Shown here: positions 31,451-39,603 of the stretch, in pieces | How the letters are laid out: each line of letters starts with the position of its first letter | Numbering within the stretch: position 1 is the stretch's first letter | NCBI GenBank assembly: GCA_903873975.1 | Contig: CAIQQN010000228.1 | Coordinates: 1-49,270, forward strand | Direction of reading: 5' to 3' | Length of the DNA stretch: 49,270 nt | Source: an uncultured Anaerolineales bacterium | Lineage (GTDB): Bacteria; Chloroflexota; Anaerolineae; Anaerolineales; Villigracilaceae | Notes under the pieces: model-generated | What the model saw: the letters and a program-made list of their open reading frames with translations, nothing else | The model's database searches: none | Told to the model about the DNA's origin: nothing | Program-made: the position numbers and the translations under genes

Positions 31451-33113
31451 GCACTTCCTCCGCCAGCAACCCCAGCTCGGTCAGTGCGGCCAGTACTTTG
31501 GATTGTGCCCCCGGTTTGACAACCACCGTCACCGGCCCAAGCGTCTCGTCCAGGAAGCGCCCAGCTTTTGATTTACGCAGTTCGTCTAGGATCTCGGGAC
31601 GGCTGACCCTTAAAACGGTTTGGACCTCCACCCTGGCTTCGGTGCCATTCAGCTCCCAACGCTTGAGCGCCCTGACGAAGGCGGGCGGGATTTCCGCCGC
31701 GGCGTTCTTTGCCAACAGGCTTAGGAGTTGACTTATTTTCAATCCCTGCTCCCCGGCTTTTTTCAATGACCCGGTCGTGACTCGGTAGTGGTATTCATCC
31801 TCTTTTTCCTCCCCCCACTCGCAGAAGCGGGCAATCTGGTATCGGGCCGTTCGTGGTGAAAATCTCGGGATGACAATTTTGCCTTGCGAGGATACGTGAA
31901 GTTTACCCATTTCGTTGAACCTGATACGTCGGGCATCCGACGTTCCAGGTTCAACCTCAGACACAACTCGAAACGCAGTGACAATTTTGATATCGGAAGG
32001 TGTTGCCAGTTCCACCTGCCCCAGCCAGAACAGCGGTCCCGTGATCATGTAACGGATAAGCGCACCGTCCACCGCATCCCAGTTGGTAAAACCACGCAGG
32101 TATGTTTCGTCTGATTCGCGCTTGATGAACCAGGAATCATAATCCCCTGCCGGGCGCTGGAAATCGGGATATTTCTCCTTAATGGCAAGGATAAATGCCG
32201 GGAGGCTCCACCAGATGCTTTCGGGGACCGTCTCCAGCAGGTTGAGCAGGAATTCGCGTGTAACATGCGGCTGGTTGCTCCATTGGCCTTCACAAACAAG
32301 GCCGGGAACCTGGAGCAGTTCGTTGAAGGTCTCGCTCTCCAGCCAGGCATTGACCAATTTCTCCAGGGCGTCTTGGCGCACTGCTTCCAGGAATTCCCGT
32401 GCCGGCTCGATCTGCGGTTTCCCGTCCATGATAATTCCTGCCGCCGACAGGAACTCCGTCACTACCCGGACCGGGATGCGCGTCTCCGGAGGCAGGAGTC
32501 TCATCCGCAGGGCGGCGAGGAGCGTGGTGGCGTCATCGAGGAGGCGGTCGGAAGCCGGGAGAGGATGTTCGCGTTCCTTCGGCGAAGCCGGACGTCCAAG
32601 TGGTTCATCTCCCTTTCTACCCACTAAGGGCGTAAAGGATACTAGGCCGATGTCTTTTTCCACTTTATGCTCTTTGTATCCTTTGTAGTGAATCAACGGA
32701 ATTAGATCATCAGGTATATAAGCAAATTCCTGCGCGCCGGTAGGCATATCAAAAAATGCTCTTGCCAGCAAAGCCCGGTAGAAGAGCACTTCTGCGGCAG
32801 AGACCGGGTGCATGTAAATCTGTTCCCGGTCGCGGCGGCCTGGGCCGGCTGCACGGATTTCGCCAAAGCGGCGGGCAAAGGCTGCCCAGGGGAGCTTGCC
32901 GCCTGCTTTTGCCAGCGTCTCAAGCGCTGACAGGGCATCGGCGGGGAGCGAGTCAACAATCTCGGTTACTAGTTTTTGGTCATATAGCGCTGCGGCAAGT
33001 TCCTTTAATACTGTATCTTTGTCAGACGTGGTCAACTCAATCCCCCACAACCGGGCGACGATACGCAGATAACCAATGTCGCGACCCTGGAAACTCTGGA
33101 TAAAGTTTGGCAT
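31440..33113 (-). CDS. Helicase-C-terminal-like (XPB N-term/Helicase_C_3 type) protein without motor
   Basis: A 557-residue protein resembling the Helicase_C_3 (PF13625) domain otherwise found at the N-terminus of XPB/Ssl2-like helicases. The recognisable part is C-terminal: KIVIPRFSPRTARYQIARFCEW and YHYRVTTGSLKKAGEQGLK, then QLLSLLAKN and the closing GPVTVVVKPGAQSKVLAALTELGLL. The first half contains winged-helix-like stretches (LPADALSALETLAKAGGKLPWAAFARRFGE). No Walker A or DEAH box exists, so it cannot be a helicase alone; a DNA-binding or adaptor role is possible. Co-translated with the M29 peptidase. Identification of the domain is by recall of its wording. Confidence 0.7.
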   Translation of the reverse strand: MPNFIQSFQGRDIGYLRIVARLWGIELTTSDKDTVLKELAAALYDQKLVTEIVDSLPADALSALETLAKAGGKLPWAAFARRFGEIRAAGPGRRDREQIYMHPVSAAEVLFYRALLARAFFDMPTGAQEFAYIPDDLIPLIHYKGYKEHKVEKDIGLVSFTPLVGRKGDEPLGRPASPKEREHPLPASDRLLDDATTLLAALRMRLLPPETRIPVRVVTEFLSAAGIIMDGKPQIEPAREFLEAVRQDALEKLVNAWLESETFNELLQVPGLVCEGQWSNQPHVTREFLLNLLETVPESIWWSLPAFILAIKEKYPDFQRPAGDYDSWFIKRESDETYLRGFTNWDAVDGALIRYMITGPLFWLGQVELATPSDIKIVTAFRVVSEVEPGTSDARRIRFNEMGKLHVSSQGKIVIPRFSPRTARYQIARFCEWGEEKEDEYHYRVTTGSLKKAGEQGLKISQLLSLLAKNAAAEIPPAFVRALKRWELNGTEARVEVQTVLRVSRPEILDELRKSKAGRFLDETLGPVTVVVKPGAQSKVLAALTELGLLAEEVHEE

Positions 33114-33129
33114 AGGTAAAATAAAACAG

Positions 33130-33160
33130 GAAACGAGTGTGCCGCTATTGTACTCGTTTC
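33130..33160 (-). terminator. Terminator of the GAF-GGDEF gene
   Basis: GAAACGAGT (33130-33138) and ACTCGTTTC (33152-33160), nine perfect pairs, 13-base loop. Transcribed leftwards it is followed by CTGTTTTATTTT. A TACAAT inside the loop region (33152-33147, minus) may also be the -10 box of the next gene at 33113. Confidence 0.65.
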
Positions 33161-33231
33161 TTGTCGCTTGTTGCCGGTTTTATTACCCTCCCATCACTTG
33201 GAAGGTGCCGGTTACTTCAGGAAGGAGCAGG

Positions 33232-34440
33232 TCAGGAATCGCCGTTGTGGGCCACCAGGAATTGCCCTCGATTGCTCTTCTTTGCCCGATAGAGCGCCTC
33301 GTCGGCGGCACGGATCAAACCCGGAGCAGTATCCGCATGCTGAGGATAGAGAGCAATCCCCCCGGAGACGCCTATATATGTTACCTTTCCATCAGGAAGG
33401 TGTATGGGGTTATTCCGTAGACCGCTCTGTATTTTCTGGGTCACCACTTGTGCTTGGGCTAGATTGGTCTCAGGCAGAACCAGAGTCCATTCGTCACCGC
33501 CGTATCGAGCCAGGAAGTCAGTCGAGCGTAGTGACCGTTCCATCGAAGTGGCAACTTGCTGCAGAACTTCGTCACCAACCTCGTGACCATAAGAATCGTT
33601 GATTAGTTTAAAACCATCCAGATCCATCATGACCGCGCTGAATGGATTCCCGGAATAGATTGATTGAATGATTGTTTTATCAAGGCGTTCATCCAGTGCA
33701 CGGCGGTTGGGCAGTTTGGTCAATTCATCACTGTGCGCCTGGTGACTAACCGCTGCATGTAAGCGGGCATTAATGATGGCAATGGCTGCCTGGTCTGCCA
33801 AAAGGGTTAGCAGGCGGATTTCGGACGGGTTGAATTCCCCTGCGCTTGTACGCCCCAGGTTCATCACACCAACAACACGAGTACCCATCATCATTGGAAT
33901 ACCGATGATCGAACCGCACCAGTTCTTTGGCGTACCCTTATAGAGGGGATGATGCTCTATATTTTCTACGATAATGGTCTTCTTCTCTCGAGCCACAGCA
34001 TTGGTCAATCCATCAGGACGCGGTGGAGAGATTTGAACATTCTTTTCGCCATCATTTTTTAAAGATGCGCCAAAGACCACCTTTTCTTCATGGAAAAAGT
34101 AAATATGGGCATCCTGCGCGTCTTTAACCAGTTGCATGGCTTCTTGGACCACGCCATCCAGCACGACTTGGAGGTCCAGACTGGAGGTTAAGTTCACGGT
34201 TATGCGCTTGAGAGCGTCTAGTTCTGCCGCCTGGCGTTGAATCAGTATTAGGAGATTCCCTTTATCAGCCAGCACATCCACAAGGTGCCTGGAGAATGTT
34301 TCATCCTGGAGCATCTTATCATCCATGAGGGTCAGTAAAAGGTTCAACAATTCAAGTAGACGTTCCTGTTCATCAACAGGAACGTTGTTTTTTTCCAAGC
34401 GATGACGAGCATCGCGTAAGACCCCAGTATGCGTTTTCAC
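33232..34440 (-). CDS. GAF-GGDEF protein, probable diguanylate cyclase
   Basis: A 402-residue cytoplasmic signalling protein: helical N-terminus (1-70), GAF domain (about 75-230; DLQVVLDGVVQEAMQLV...GVMNLGRTSAGEF), then GGDEF (about 240-400; DELTKLPNRRALDERL, MMDLDGFKLINDSYGHEVGDEVLQQ). The active-site motif reads ARYGGDEWTLVLPE, that is GGDEW; the first four residues needed for GTP and metal are intact, and aromatic replacement of Phe is tolerated in some active enzymes. There is no RxxD inhibitory site five residues before it (RSTDFLARYGGDE has R-S-T-D at about the right place, so product inhibition may exist after all). It makes cyclic di-GMP if active. Confidence 0.9.
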   Translation of the reverse strand: MKTHTGVLRDARHRLEKNNVPVDEQERLLELLNLLLTLMDDKMLQDETFSRHLVDVLADKGNLLILIQRQAAELDALKRITVNLTSSLDLQVVLDGVVQEAMQLVKDAQDAHIYFFHEEKVVFGASLKNDGEKNVQISPPRPDGLTNAVAREKKTIIVENIEHHPLYKGTPKNWCGSIIGIPMMMGTRVVGVMNLGRTSAGEFNPSEIRLLTLLADQAAIAIINARLHAAVSHQAHSDELTKLPNRRALDERLDKTIIQSIYSGNPFSAVMMDLDGFKLINDSYGHEVGDEVLQQVATSMERSLRSTDFLARYGGDEWTLVLPETNLAQAQVVTQKIQSGLRNNPIHLPDGKVTYIGVSGGIALYPQHADTAPGLIRAADEALYRAKKSNRGQFLVAHNGDS

Positions 34441-34493
34441 TCTAAACCTTCCCGACCGCTTACAATGATTGCCATAAATTAATATCTTGCACC

Positions 34494-34521
34494 ATTATAC
34501 ATTTTTCCCAATGTTTCGCAA
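34494..34521 (-). promoter_or_regulatory. Candidate promoter of the GAF-GGDEF gene
   Basis: On the minus strand TTGCGA (34521-34516), a 16-base spacer, and a perfect TATAAT (34499-34494). Start near 34487, leader about 47 bases. Confidence 0.45.
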
Positions 34522-34663
34522 GAATTAGATTCTCTAAAATACACCCCGCAGGATTTCTCAAAACCCGAGAATCGGTGATTATTTGCACTAATTATATAGC
34601 ACAATAACCATTCTTGGTAATCTACTGCTAGTATTCAAAGCCGAAAGCTGAGACAACGACGAT

Positions 34664-34692
34664 TTGACTTTTTCAACCATATTCTGTACACT
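34664..34692 (+). promoter_or_regulatory. Promoter of the FHA gene
   Basis: TTGACT (34664-34669), a 17-base spacer, and TACACT (34687-34692). Start near 34699; AGGAGGAAAC follows ahead of ATG 34734. Confidence 0.6.
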
Positions 34693-34733
34693 AAGAGCAG
34701 ATTTCGATAAATAGGATTCTTTCAGGAGGAAAC

Positions 34734-35339
34734 ATGGCTGCTCAATACAAGTTTGTTATGCGCTCCGAACCAAATACCGGAAAGATCTATCCCCTTGAAG
34801 CACCTGAAATCTTGATCGGACGTGACGCGAGCAATGGCGTCGCCATCAATGATGCTGAAGTCTCGCGCAAACACGCTAAACTGAGCCTGCAAGGTTCCGC
34901 TTACGTGATCCAGGATCTAGGGTCAACCAATGGCTCATTCGTCAATGGGCACCGCCTCACCGGTCCGCAGGTTCTGAACCCGAGCGACACGGTCTCATTT
35001 GGTGAAAATATCGTAATGATATATGAGGCCACTTTCGATTCGAACGCGACGGTTATCGCTTCTTCCAAGGCTAACCAGACGGTTGCGGCTGTCCGCACGC
35101 CTGCTCCAGCTCCAACACCTTCTCCCGTCCAGGCCTATTCCGGCAAAATCCCGGCTGGCCCGATGCCAATGGCGGCTGCTCCGGTAAAGAAAAAGTTCCC
35201 GATATGGTTGCTATTCGTAATCGTATTCTTGGTGATTCTCTGTGCTTGTGTGGGCTTCTTCGTGATCATTGACCAACTCAATCTATGGTGTAAAGTAATT
35301 CCTTTCCTGGTTCCGTATCTTGGCGGGAGTTGTGCGTAA
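34734..35339 (+). CDS. FHA-domain membrane protein
   Basis: A 201-residue tail-anchored protein. FHA domain at about residues 20-95: ILIGRDASNGVAINDAEVSRKHAKL carries the Arg, Ser and His that bind phosphothreonine, followed by IQDLGSTNGSFVNG. Next a Thr/Ala/Pro-rich linker (TPAPAPTPSPVQ), then one transmembrane helix (about 157-180, PIWLLFVIVFLVILCAC) and a short hydrophobic end. It probably docks phosphorylated partners of a Ser/Thr kinase at the membrane; no such kinase is in the window. It has a clear ribosome site (GGAGGAAAC), promoter and terminator, so it is a single-gene unit. Confidence 0.9.
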   Translation: MAAQYKFVMRSEPNTGKIYPLEAPEILIGRDASNGVAINDAEVSRKHAKLSLQGSAYVIQDLGSTNGSFVNGHRLTGPQVLNPSDTVSFGENIVMIYEATFDSNATVIASSKANQTVAAVRTPAPAPTPSPVQAYSGKIPAGPMPMAAAPVKKKFPIWLLFVIVFLVILCACVGFFVIIDQLNLWCKVIPFLVPYLGGSCA

Positions 35340-35371
35340 ATCCTTGTCTTGGATAACAGATCGAGAACCGA

Positions 35372-35404
35372 ATCAGGTGGCAGCAATTGCCGCCTGATAT
35401 TTTT
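35372..35404 (+). terminator. Terminator of the FHA gene
   Basis: ATCAGGTGGC (35372-35381), loop AGCAATT, GCCGCCTGAT (35389-35398), one G-T pair, then ATTTTT. Confidence 0.85.
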
Positions 35405-36772
35405 CTAAGGTGTAATAATGTTCAATAGCCAATTCGTCCATCTCAAGGTGCGTTCTGAATTAATATAATCGCGACTGAATAATTCTCTGTTGGAGCGGAT
35501 GAGAAGGGATTCAAGCAGCCGGTTATCCCATCTTTCCGAATGGCGCAGGAAGTCCGCCACGATGCCGCGTTGACGCATACCTGAACCGTCGGGTAACCAG
35601 GCGGTCAGAAAGTAGGCGGATGGGTCGAGAGCCTCCTGATAGCGGCGGACAGTATCGAAAAAGGCGATCGTCAGTTGCAGGTCGGAGCGTTCATCCTGCG
35701 TGACGGGTTGGGATTGCAGGTAAGCAAGATAAGCAGTTTCCAGGTCTGCAAAAGAGAGACCGAAGTGGTCTTCCAAGGCAGTGTCCAACACAGCAGAGAC
35801 CGTCTGGGATTCCGGCGCAGGAATGGTCCGGTAGAATTCGTTGAATGCATTCCAGCCATAGGTTTCAACCAGGTAATTGACCAGCGCCCCAGCTTCCAGA
35901 TAGGCAATGTCGTGCTGTTGGTTATAGAAGTCGTCGGCAATGGTGGTGAGAGGTATGTACGAGCCCAGGTCAAGTAAAGCCGCAGCGCGCGGTCCGAGTG
36001 GCTCAGGTTTGAAGTGTCCACCTGTCAGATAGACTGCAAGTCCTTCCTGGAGCATGGTTGGGAGATAATCGCCACCCAGCTCACTGTCATAGAAGTGGAT
36101 AAATTCATGGTGAAACAAAATGGACATATCGTTGCCGATGTAATTGTCGTCCAGGTAAGAGACGTAAATACTGCTCCCGGTGAAACCGCCATGACCGACA
36201 ACCCGCGACATGAAAACGATGTCCATGCGTTTGCTGAGGCTGGTACCCATTTGAGTGGATACAACCGCTGACTGTTCGTCGGCTTCCCGGCTGAGGGTGG
36301 CGATGTCGCGTTCAGCAGCGGTGCCGGTGATGTAGTAGAGATTGCAGCAGACAGTGGTGGTTGAAACCCAGTGCGCGTCAGGTTCCGGTGAAGGGACCTG
36401 GTCTGCCGGGTGGAGCGGGAAGGATTCGGTCCAGGTGGTGTTGTCAGGGAGACGCGTGAAAGTCAGAGTGTAGCTGCCGGGTTTCAGTTCGTGCGTGTCC
36501 CAGACCCACCACAAGGTGGCTTGGTTGCGACTGCCAATTCCAAAGGGAGCGAATCCGGCACTACCGAGTTCCTGACCGTTGAATGTTACTTCGATGCTAC
36601 CTGTTTTGTCGTCTGTCACGGCGGGGGCCAGAACCTCAAAGCTGACCTGATCGCCAACAAAGAGAGGTCCGTCGGGGTGGGTAATGACGGTGATCTGTTC
36701 GGCGGGCCGGATGGAGGCGCAGGAGGACAACAGGAAAAAAATGAGGATGAGGGTATACTTGGCGTGGCGCAT
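35405..36772 (-). CDS. Lipoprotein with gluzincin-like metallopeptidase domain
   Basis: A 455-residue lipoprotein. Signal peptide MRHAKYTLILIFFLLSSC with lipobox LLSSC; a beta-rich domain (about 30-120, FVGDQVSFEVLAPAV...TFTRLPDN); then a peptidase_MA-like domain with FHHEFIHFYDSELGG (HExxH, about residue 225) and, about 20 residues later, MLQEGLAVYLTGGHF, whose Glu would be the third zinc ligand. ATG 36772 is chosen over an upstream ATG at 36985 that lies inside the divergent permease gene. No ribosome site exists; a perfect TATAAT ends seven bases upstream, so the mRNA is probably leaderless. Substrate unknown. Confidence 0.8.
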   Translation of the reverse strand: MRHAKYTLILIFFLLSSCASIRPAEQITVITHPDGPLFVGDQVSFEVLAPAVTDDKTGSIEVTFNGQELGSAGFAPFGIGSRNQATLWWVWDTHELKPGSYTLTFTRLPDNTTWTESFPLHPADQVPSPEPDAHWVSTTTVCCNLYYITGTAAERDIATLSREADEQSAVVSTQMGTSLSKRMDIVFMSRVVGHGGFTGSSIYVSYLDDNYIGNDMSILFHHEFIHFYDSELGGDYLPTMLQEGLAVYLTGGHFKPEPLGPRAAALLDLGSYIPLTTIADDFYNQQHDIAYLEAGALVNYLVETYGWNAFNEFYRTIPAPESQTVSAVLDTALEDHFGLSFADLETAYLAYLQSQPVTQDERSDLQLTIAFFDTVRRYQEALDPSAYFLTAWLPDGSGMRQRGIVADFLRHSERWDNRLLESLLIRSNRELFSRDYINSERTLRWTNWLLNIITP

Positions 36773-36779
36773 GGAGGTA

Positions 36780-36785
36780 ATTATA
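36780..36785 (-). promoter_or_regulatory. -10 box giving a leaderless transcript of the 36772 gene
   Basis: TATAAT on the minus strand (36785-36780), then TACCTCC and the ATG. Predicted start at 36773. The bases before the ATG are the opposite of a ribosome site. No convincing -35 box. Confidence 0.45.
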
Positions 36786-36797
36786 AGCGCTCCCCGG

Positions 36798-36826
36798 TTG
36801 TAAAATCCTTCTCTTGACGATAGAAT
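36798..36826 (+). promoter_or_regulatory. Promoter of the AI-2E-family permease gene
   Basis: TTGTAA (36798-36803), a 17-base spacer, and TAGAAT (36821-36826). Start near 36833, immediately before AAGGAG and ATG 36846. Confidence 0.45.
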
Positions 36827-36845
36827 ATAACCAAGGAGATATATT

Positions 36846-38099
36846 ATGGAAAAGACACAGCCTCCCGCCTCACCGCGCTGGGGCGCCATGGCAAAGCTCG
36901 TGGTGACTCTGACACTGGTGGTTATTCTGGGTGCTTTGCTGGTGCGCTTTAAATTCGTCATCGGCCCGGTACTGATGGCGTTCATCCTGGCCTATCTTTT
37001 ATTGCCGCTGGCCTCGCTGATGAGCAAGAAAACGCCTCTCTCCTGGGCGGTGGCGGTCAATCTCATCTACCTGGTATTTATTCTCATCCTGCTGGCCTTA
37101 CTGACCTGGGGGGGTGTCGGCCTGGTCGGGCAGGTGACGAACTTGATCACCGCCGTTCAGAATTACGCTAATCAGTTACCGGTTTTTATCGACAGCCTCT
37201 CGCAAAAAGTTTATCAACTTGGACCGTTCAGATTCGACTTCTCCACATTTGACTGGCAGGCCATCGGCCAGCAGATCCTTTCCTACATTGAACCAGCCCT
37301 GGGAAAAATGGGTGGCTTGGTCGGGACCCTGGCAGGTAGCGCAGCCTCTACACTGGGCTGGACGGCGTTTGTGGTGGTCGTCTCGTACTTCTTCCTGCTG
37401 GAGAGCGGTGGTTTTCGTACTCGTATCATCCATGTGGATATCCCCGGTTATGCTGAAGATATCCGCCGCCTGAGTCAAAGACTGGGACACATCTGGAACG
37501 CGTTCTTACGCGGGCAGATCATCATCTTTTTTTCGAAGGTGATCGCCTATATGGTTTTGATGAGCATCCTGGGGGTCCGTTACGCCATCGGGGTGGCGCT
37601 CATCGCCGGGTTTGCCAGTTTCCTTCCGTACATCGGACCGGCGATCAACTGGATCGTGCTCGGTCTGGTCACTTACTTCCAGGGGGGAAACCCGTTCGGG
37701 CTTTCACCGTTGGCTTATGCGGTCGTTGCCATTATTGTTGCATTGGTCATTGATCAGGTCTTTGATAACCTGGTGGCCCCGCGTGTCATGGCCAGTAATC
37801 TGAAAGTCCATCCAGCCTTCGTACTGATTGCTGCCATCATCGCCGCCAATTTGATCGGCATCCTGGGTATCATCATCGCCGCGCCTCTGCTGGCGACCTT
37901 GCAACTCATTGGCCGGTACACCATGCGCAAACTGCTGGATAGAGACCCCTGGCCGCCGGAAGAAGACACCCTCCTGCCTCCGCATGTGCCGAAATGGCTC
38001 CGGAAAACCCGCCTCTGGTGGCGGAAGCGCCGGGGCGTGAAACCGGATATGTCAAAGGCAGAGCCACCAGGTTTCAAAGACACCAAGAAAGCCAGGTAG
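36846..38099 (+). CDS. AI-2E family transporter (PerM/UPF0118)
   Basis: A 417-residue membrane protein, about eight helices, of the family that includes TqsA, YdiK and Na/H-antiporter-like members. Family marks: LLVRFKFVIGPVLMAFILAYLL near the start, a long soluble segment (about 105-165) with a helix rich in Phe/Gln, FLRGQIIIFFSKVIAYMVLM, FASFLPYIGPAINWI, and DQVFDNLVAPRVMASNLKVHPAFVLIAAI. The C-terminal 50 residues are basic and Pro/Trp-rich. The substrate is uncertain; the family name does not prove autoinducer transport. AAGGAG precedes the ATG. Confidence 0.93.
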   Translation: MEKTQPPASPRWGAMAKLVVTLTLVVILGALLVRFKFVIGPVLMAFILAYLLLPLASLMSKKTPLSWAVAVNLIYLVFILILLALLTWGGVGLVGQVTNLITAVQNYANQLPVFIDSLSQKVYQLGPFRFDFSTFDWQAIGQQILSYIEPALGKMGGLVGTLAGSAASTLGWTAFVVVVSYFFLLESGGFRTRIIHVDIPGYAEDIRRLSQRLGHIWNAFLRGQIIIFFSKVIAYMVLMSILGVRYAIGVALIAGFASFLPYIGPAINWIVLGLVTYFQGGNPFGLSPLAYAVVAIIVALVIDQVFDNLVAPRVMASNLKVHPAFVLIAAIIAANLIGILGIIIAAPLLATLQLIGRYTMRKLLDRDPWPPEEDTLLPPHVPKWLRKTRLWWRKRRGVKPDMSKAEPPGFKDTKKAR

Positions 38100-38136
38100 C
38101 ATCATAATTGGATGTGCATTTTGGTCAAGAAGTCCG

Positions 38137-38142
38137 TATAAT
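38137..38142 (+). promoter_or_regulatory. -10 box for the 38168 small gene
   Basis: Perfect TATAAT, 25 bases ahead of ATG 38168. No -35 match at normal spacing. Confidence 0.35.
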
Positions 38143-38167
38143 GAGAATATCGAAAAGGAGATTTTAG

Positions 38168-38350
38168 ATGCCCAAAACTACCCCCGAACCCAAGACCGAA
38201 ACCCTGGCCGAGACCGAGAGCTACCTGGCCTGGAGAGCCGATGAACCCGACGGTGAAACCACCTATCACCTGGAACTCAACAATGTCACCCTCCACTTTT
38301 TCAAAGAAGAGTGGAATGAATTCCTTGAATTGATCCACAGCCTTAAGTAA
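38168..38350 (+). CDS. Small acidic protein, 60 residues
   Basis: Sixty residues, about one third acidic, ending in a helix-like FKEEWNEFLELIHSLK. The middle, TTYHLELNNVTLHFFKEEWNEF, looks like a beta-hairpin plus helix, so it is probably a real folded protein. AAGGAG lies seven bases before the ATG, and the P1 peptidase starts four bases after its stop, so the two are co-translated. No family recognised. Confidence 0.75.
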   Translation: MPKTTPEPKTETLAETESYLAWRADEPDGETTYHLELNNVTLHFFKEEWNEFLELIHSLK

Positions 38351-38354
38351 ACCC

Positions 38355-39347
38355 ATGAAACACAACAACGCCATTACCGACATCCCGGGGATAGAAGTCG
38401 GCCAGGCCCAGGACGATGAGGCTCTCACCGGCTGCACGGTCATTCTCTGCCGCAAGGGGGCAGTCGGCGGGGTGGATGTGCGCGGCAGCGCCCCCGGCAC
38501 GCGCGAAACCGACCTGCTGAATCCCATTAACCTGGTGGACAAGGTCCACGCGGTGGTGCTGGCGGGCGGCTCGGCCTTCGGACTGGACGCGGCTTCGGGG
38601 GTGATGAAATACCTGGCCGAGCAGAAAATTGGATATGGACTGGGCGCGACCCGCGTCCCGATTGTCCCGGCGGCCATCCTCTTTGACCTGGGTCTGGGAA
38701 AATCGGCCCGCCACCCGGACCCTGAAATGGGTTACGCCGCCATTTCCGCCGCACAAGCTGGACCAGTAATCGAGGGCAACGCCGGCGCGGGACCCGGGGC
38801 CTCTGTAGGAAAAATCTTTGGCATGGCCGGGGCAATGAAATCCGGCCTCGGCACTGCCAGCATCGAGATTGGCGGCGGCGTGGTGGTCGGCGCGATCGTG
38901 GCGGTCAACGCCTTCGGCGACGTGCTGGATCCGGCCACGGGCCAGATCATCGCCGGGGCGCGGCCTGCCAAACTTGGCCCTGTGAAATTTGGCGGTTCCG
39001 GTCAATTCGCCGATACACAGAAGGTGATGCAGACTCTCGCCGGACGGACGATTTTGAGCCTCGCCACCGGCGGCAACACCGTCATCGCTGTGGTAGCAAC
39101 CAATGCCCGGTTCGACAAGGCCCAAGCCACCAAAGTGGCACAGATGGCACACGATGGGCTGGCACGCACAGTCCGTCCGGCGCACACCATGCTGGATGGC
39201 GACACGATCTTCGCCCTCGCCACCGGTCAGAAGAAAGCGGACGTGAGCATCGTGGGCGCCTACGCCGCCGAAGCGCTGGCGCAGGCAATTATGAGAGCAG
39301 TGAAGATGGCCAAACCAGCAGGAGGGTTACCGGCGATAAATTTGTGA
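38355..39347 (+). CDS. P1-family peptidase (DmpA/L-aminopeptidase type)
   Basis: A 330-residue N-terminal-nucleophile aminopeptidase that cleaves itself to make its active subunits. TDIPGIEVGQAQDDEALTGC at the start; GGVDVRGSAPGTRETDLL and VVLAGGSAFGLDAASGVM (about residues 63-80) are the family's core; GNAGAGPGASVGK, then KSGLGTASIE, where cleavage between Gly and Thr would expose the nucleophile (about residue 164). VVAVNAFGDVLDP and STGQIIAGA-like phrase complete the domain. The substrate could be beta-peptides or D-amino-acid amides. Preceded directly by the small acidic protein gene. Confidence 0.93.
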   Translation: MKHNNAITDIPGIEVGQAQDDEALTGCTVILCRKGAVGGVDVRGSAPGTRETDLLNPINLVDKVHAVVLAGGSAFGLDAASGVMKYLAEQKIGYGLGATRVPIVPAAILFDLGLGKSARHPDPEMGYAAISAAQAGPVIEGNAGAGPGASVGKIFGMAGAMKSGLGTASIEIGGGVVVGAIVAVNAFGDVLDPATGQIIAGARPAKLGPVKFGGSGQFADTQKVMQTLAGRTILSLATGGNTVIAVVATNARFDKAQATKVAQMAHDGLARTVRPAHTMLDGDTIFALATGQKKADVSIVGAYAAEALAQAIMRAVKMAKPAGGLPAINL

Positions 39348-39387
39348 ACACACACATTGATTAGGTAAAATCCGCGGCAAGGAGTAT

Positions 39388-39488
39388 GACGCCCCGCTTT
39401 TTTCTCTGACAGACATCGGCGAAGTCAAGTGCCAGGAACACATCAAGTTCGCCCTCGAAATAGTTGCCCCCGGTGGGTATAACGTATT
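39388..39488 (+). pseudogene. comM (YifB) internal fragment
   Basis: 101 bases align without gaps to 45566-45666 of comM with 18 differences by my count (about 82% identity). The frame reads APLFSLTDIGEVKCQEHIKF and continues ALEIVAPGGYNVF, against APLFPPTDFGEVKGQEHVKR and ALEVAAAGGHNVL in ComM. It stops just before the Walker A motif and has no start or remaining domains. Confidence 0.75.
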
Positions 39489-39525
39489 TACGTTCTGTAT
39501 AAAAAGCCGGGTATTTTTCCATCCC
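39481..39525 (+). repeat. 45-bp direct repeat, first copy
   Basis: 40 of 45 bases match 39833-39877. In the frame of the second copy, four of the five differences are silent and one makes a stop (CAA to TAA), so this copy looks like a decayed piece of coding sequence. It overlaps the end of the comM fragment. Confidence 0.7.
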
Positions 39526-39603
39526 GTTTTTAATTCCCCTGAACCAAGGACAGGATAAACAATGACCGAGTAACCTTTTATTTGACAAGTGAAAGGATAA
39601 ACA

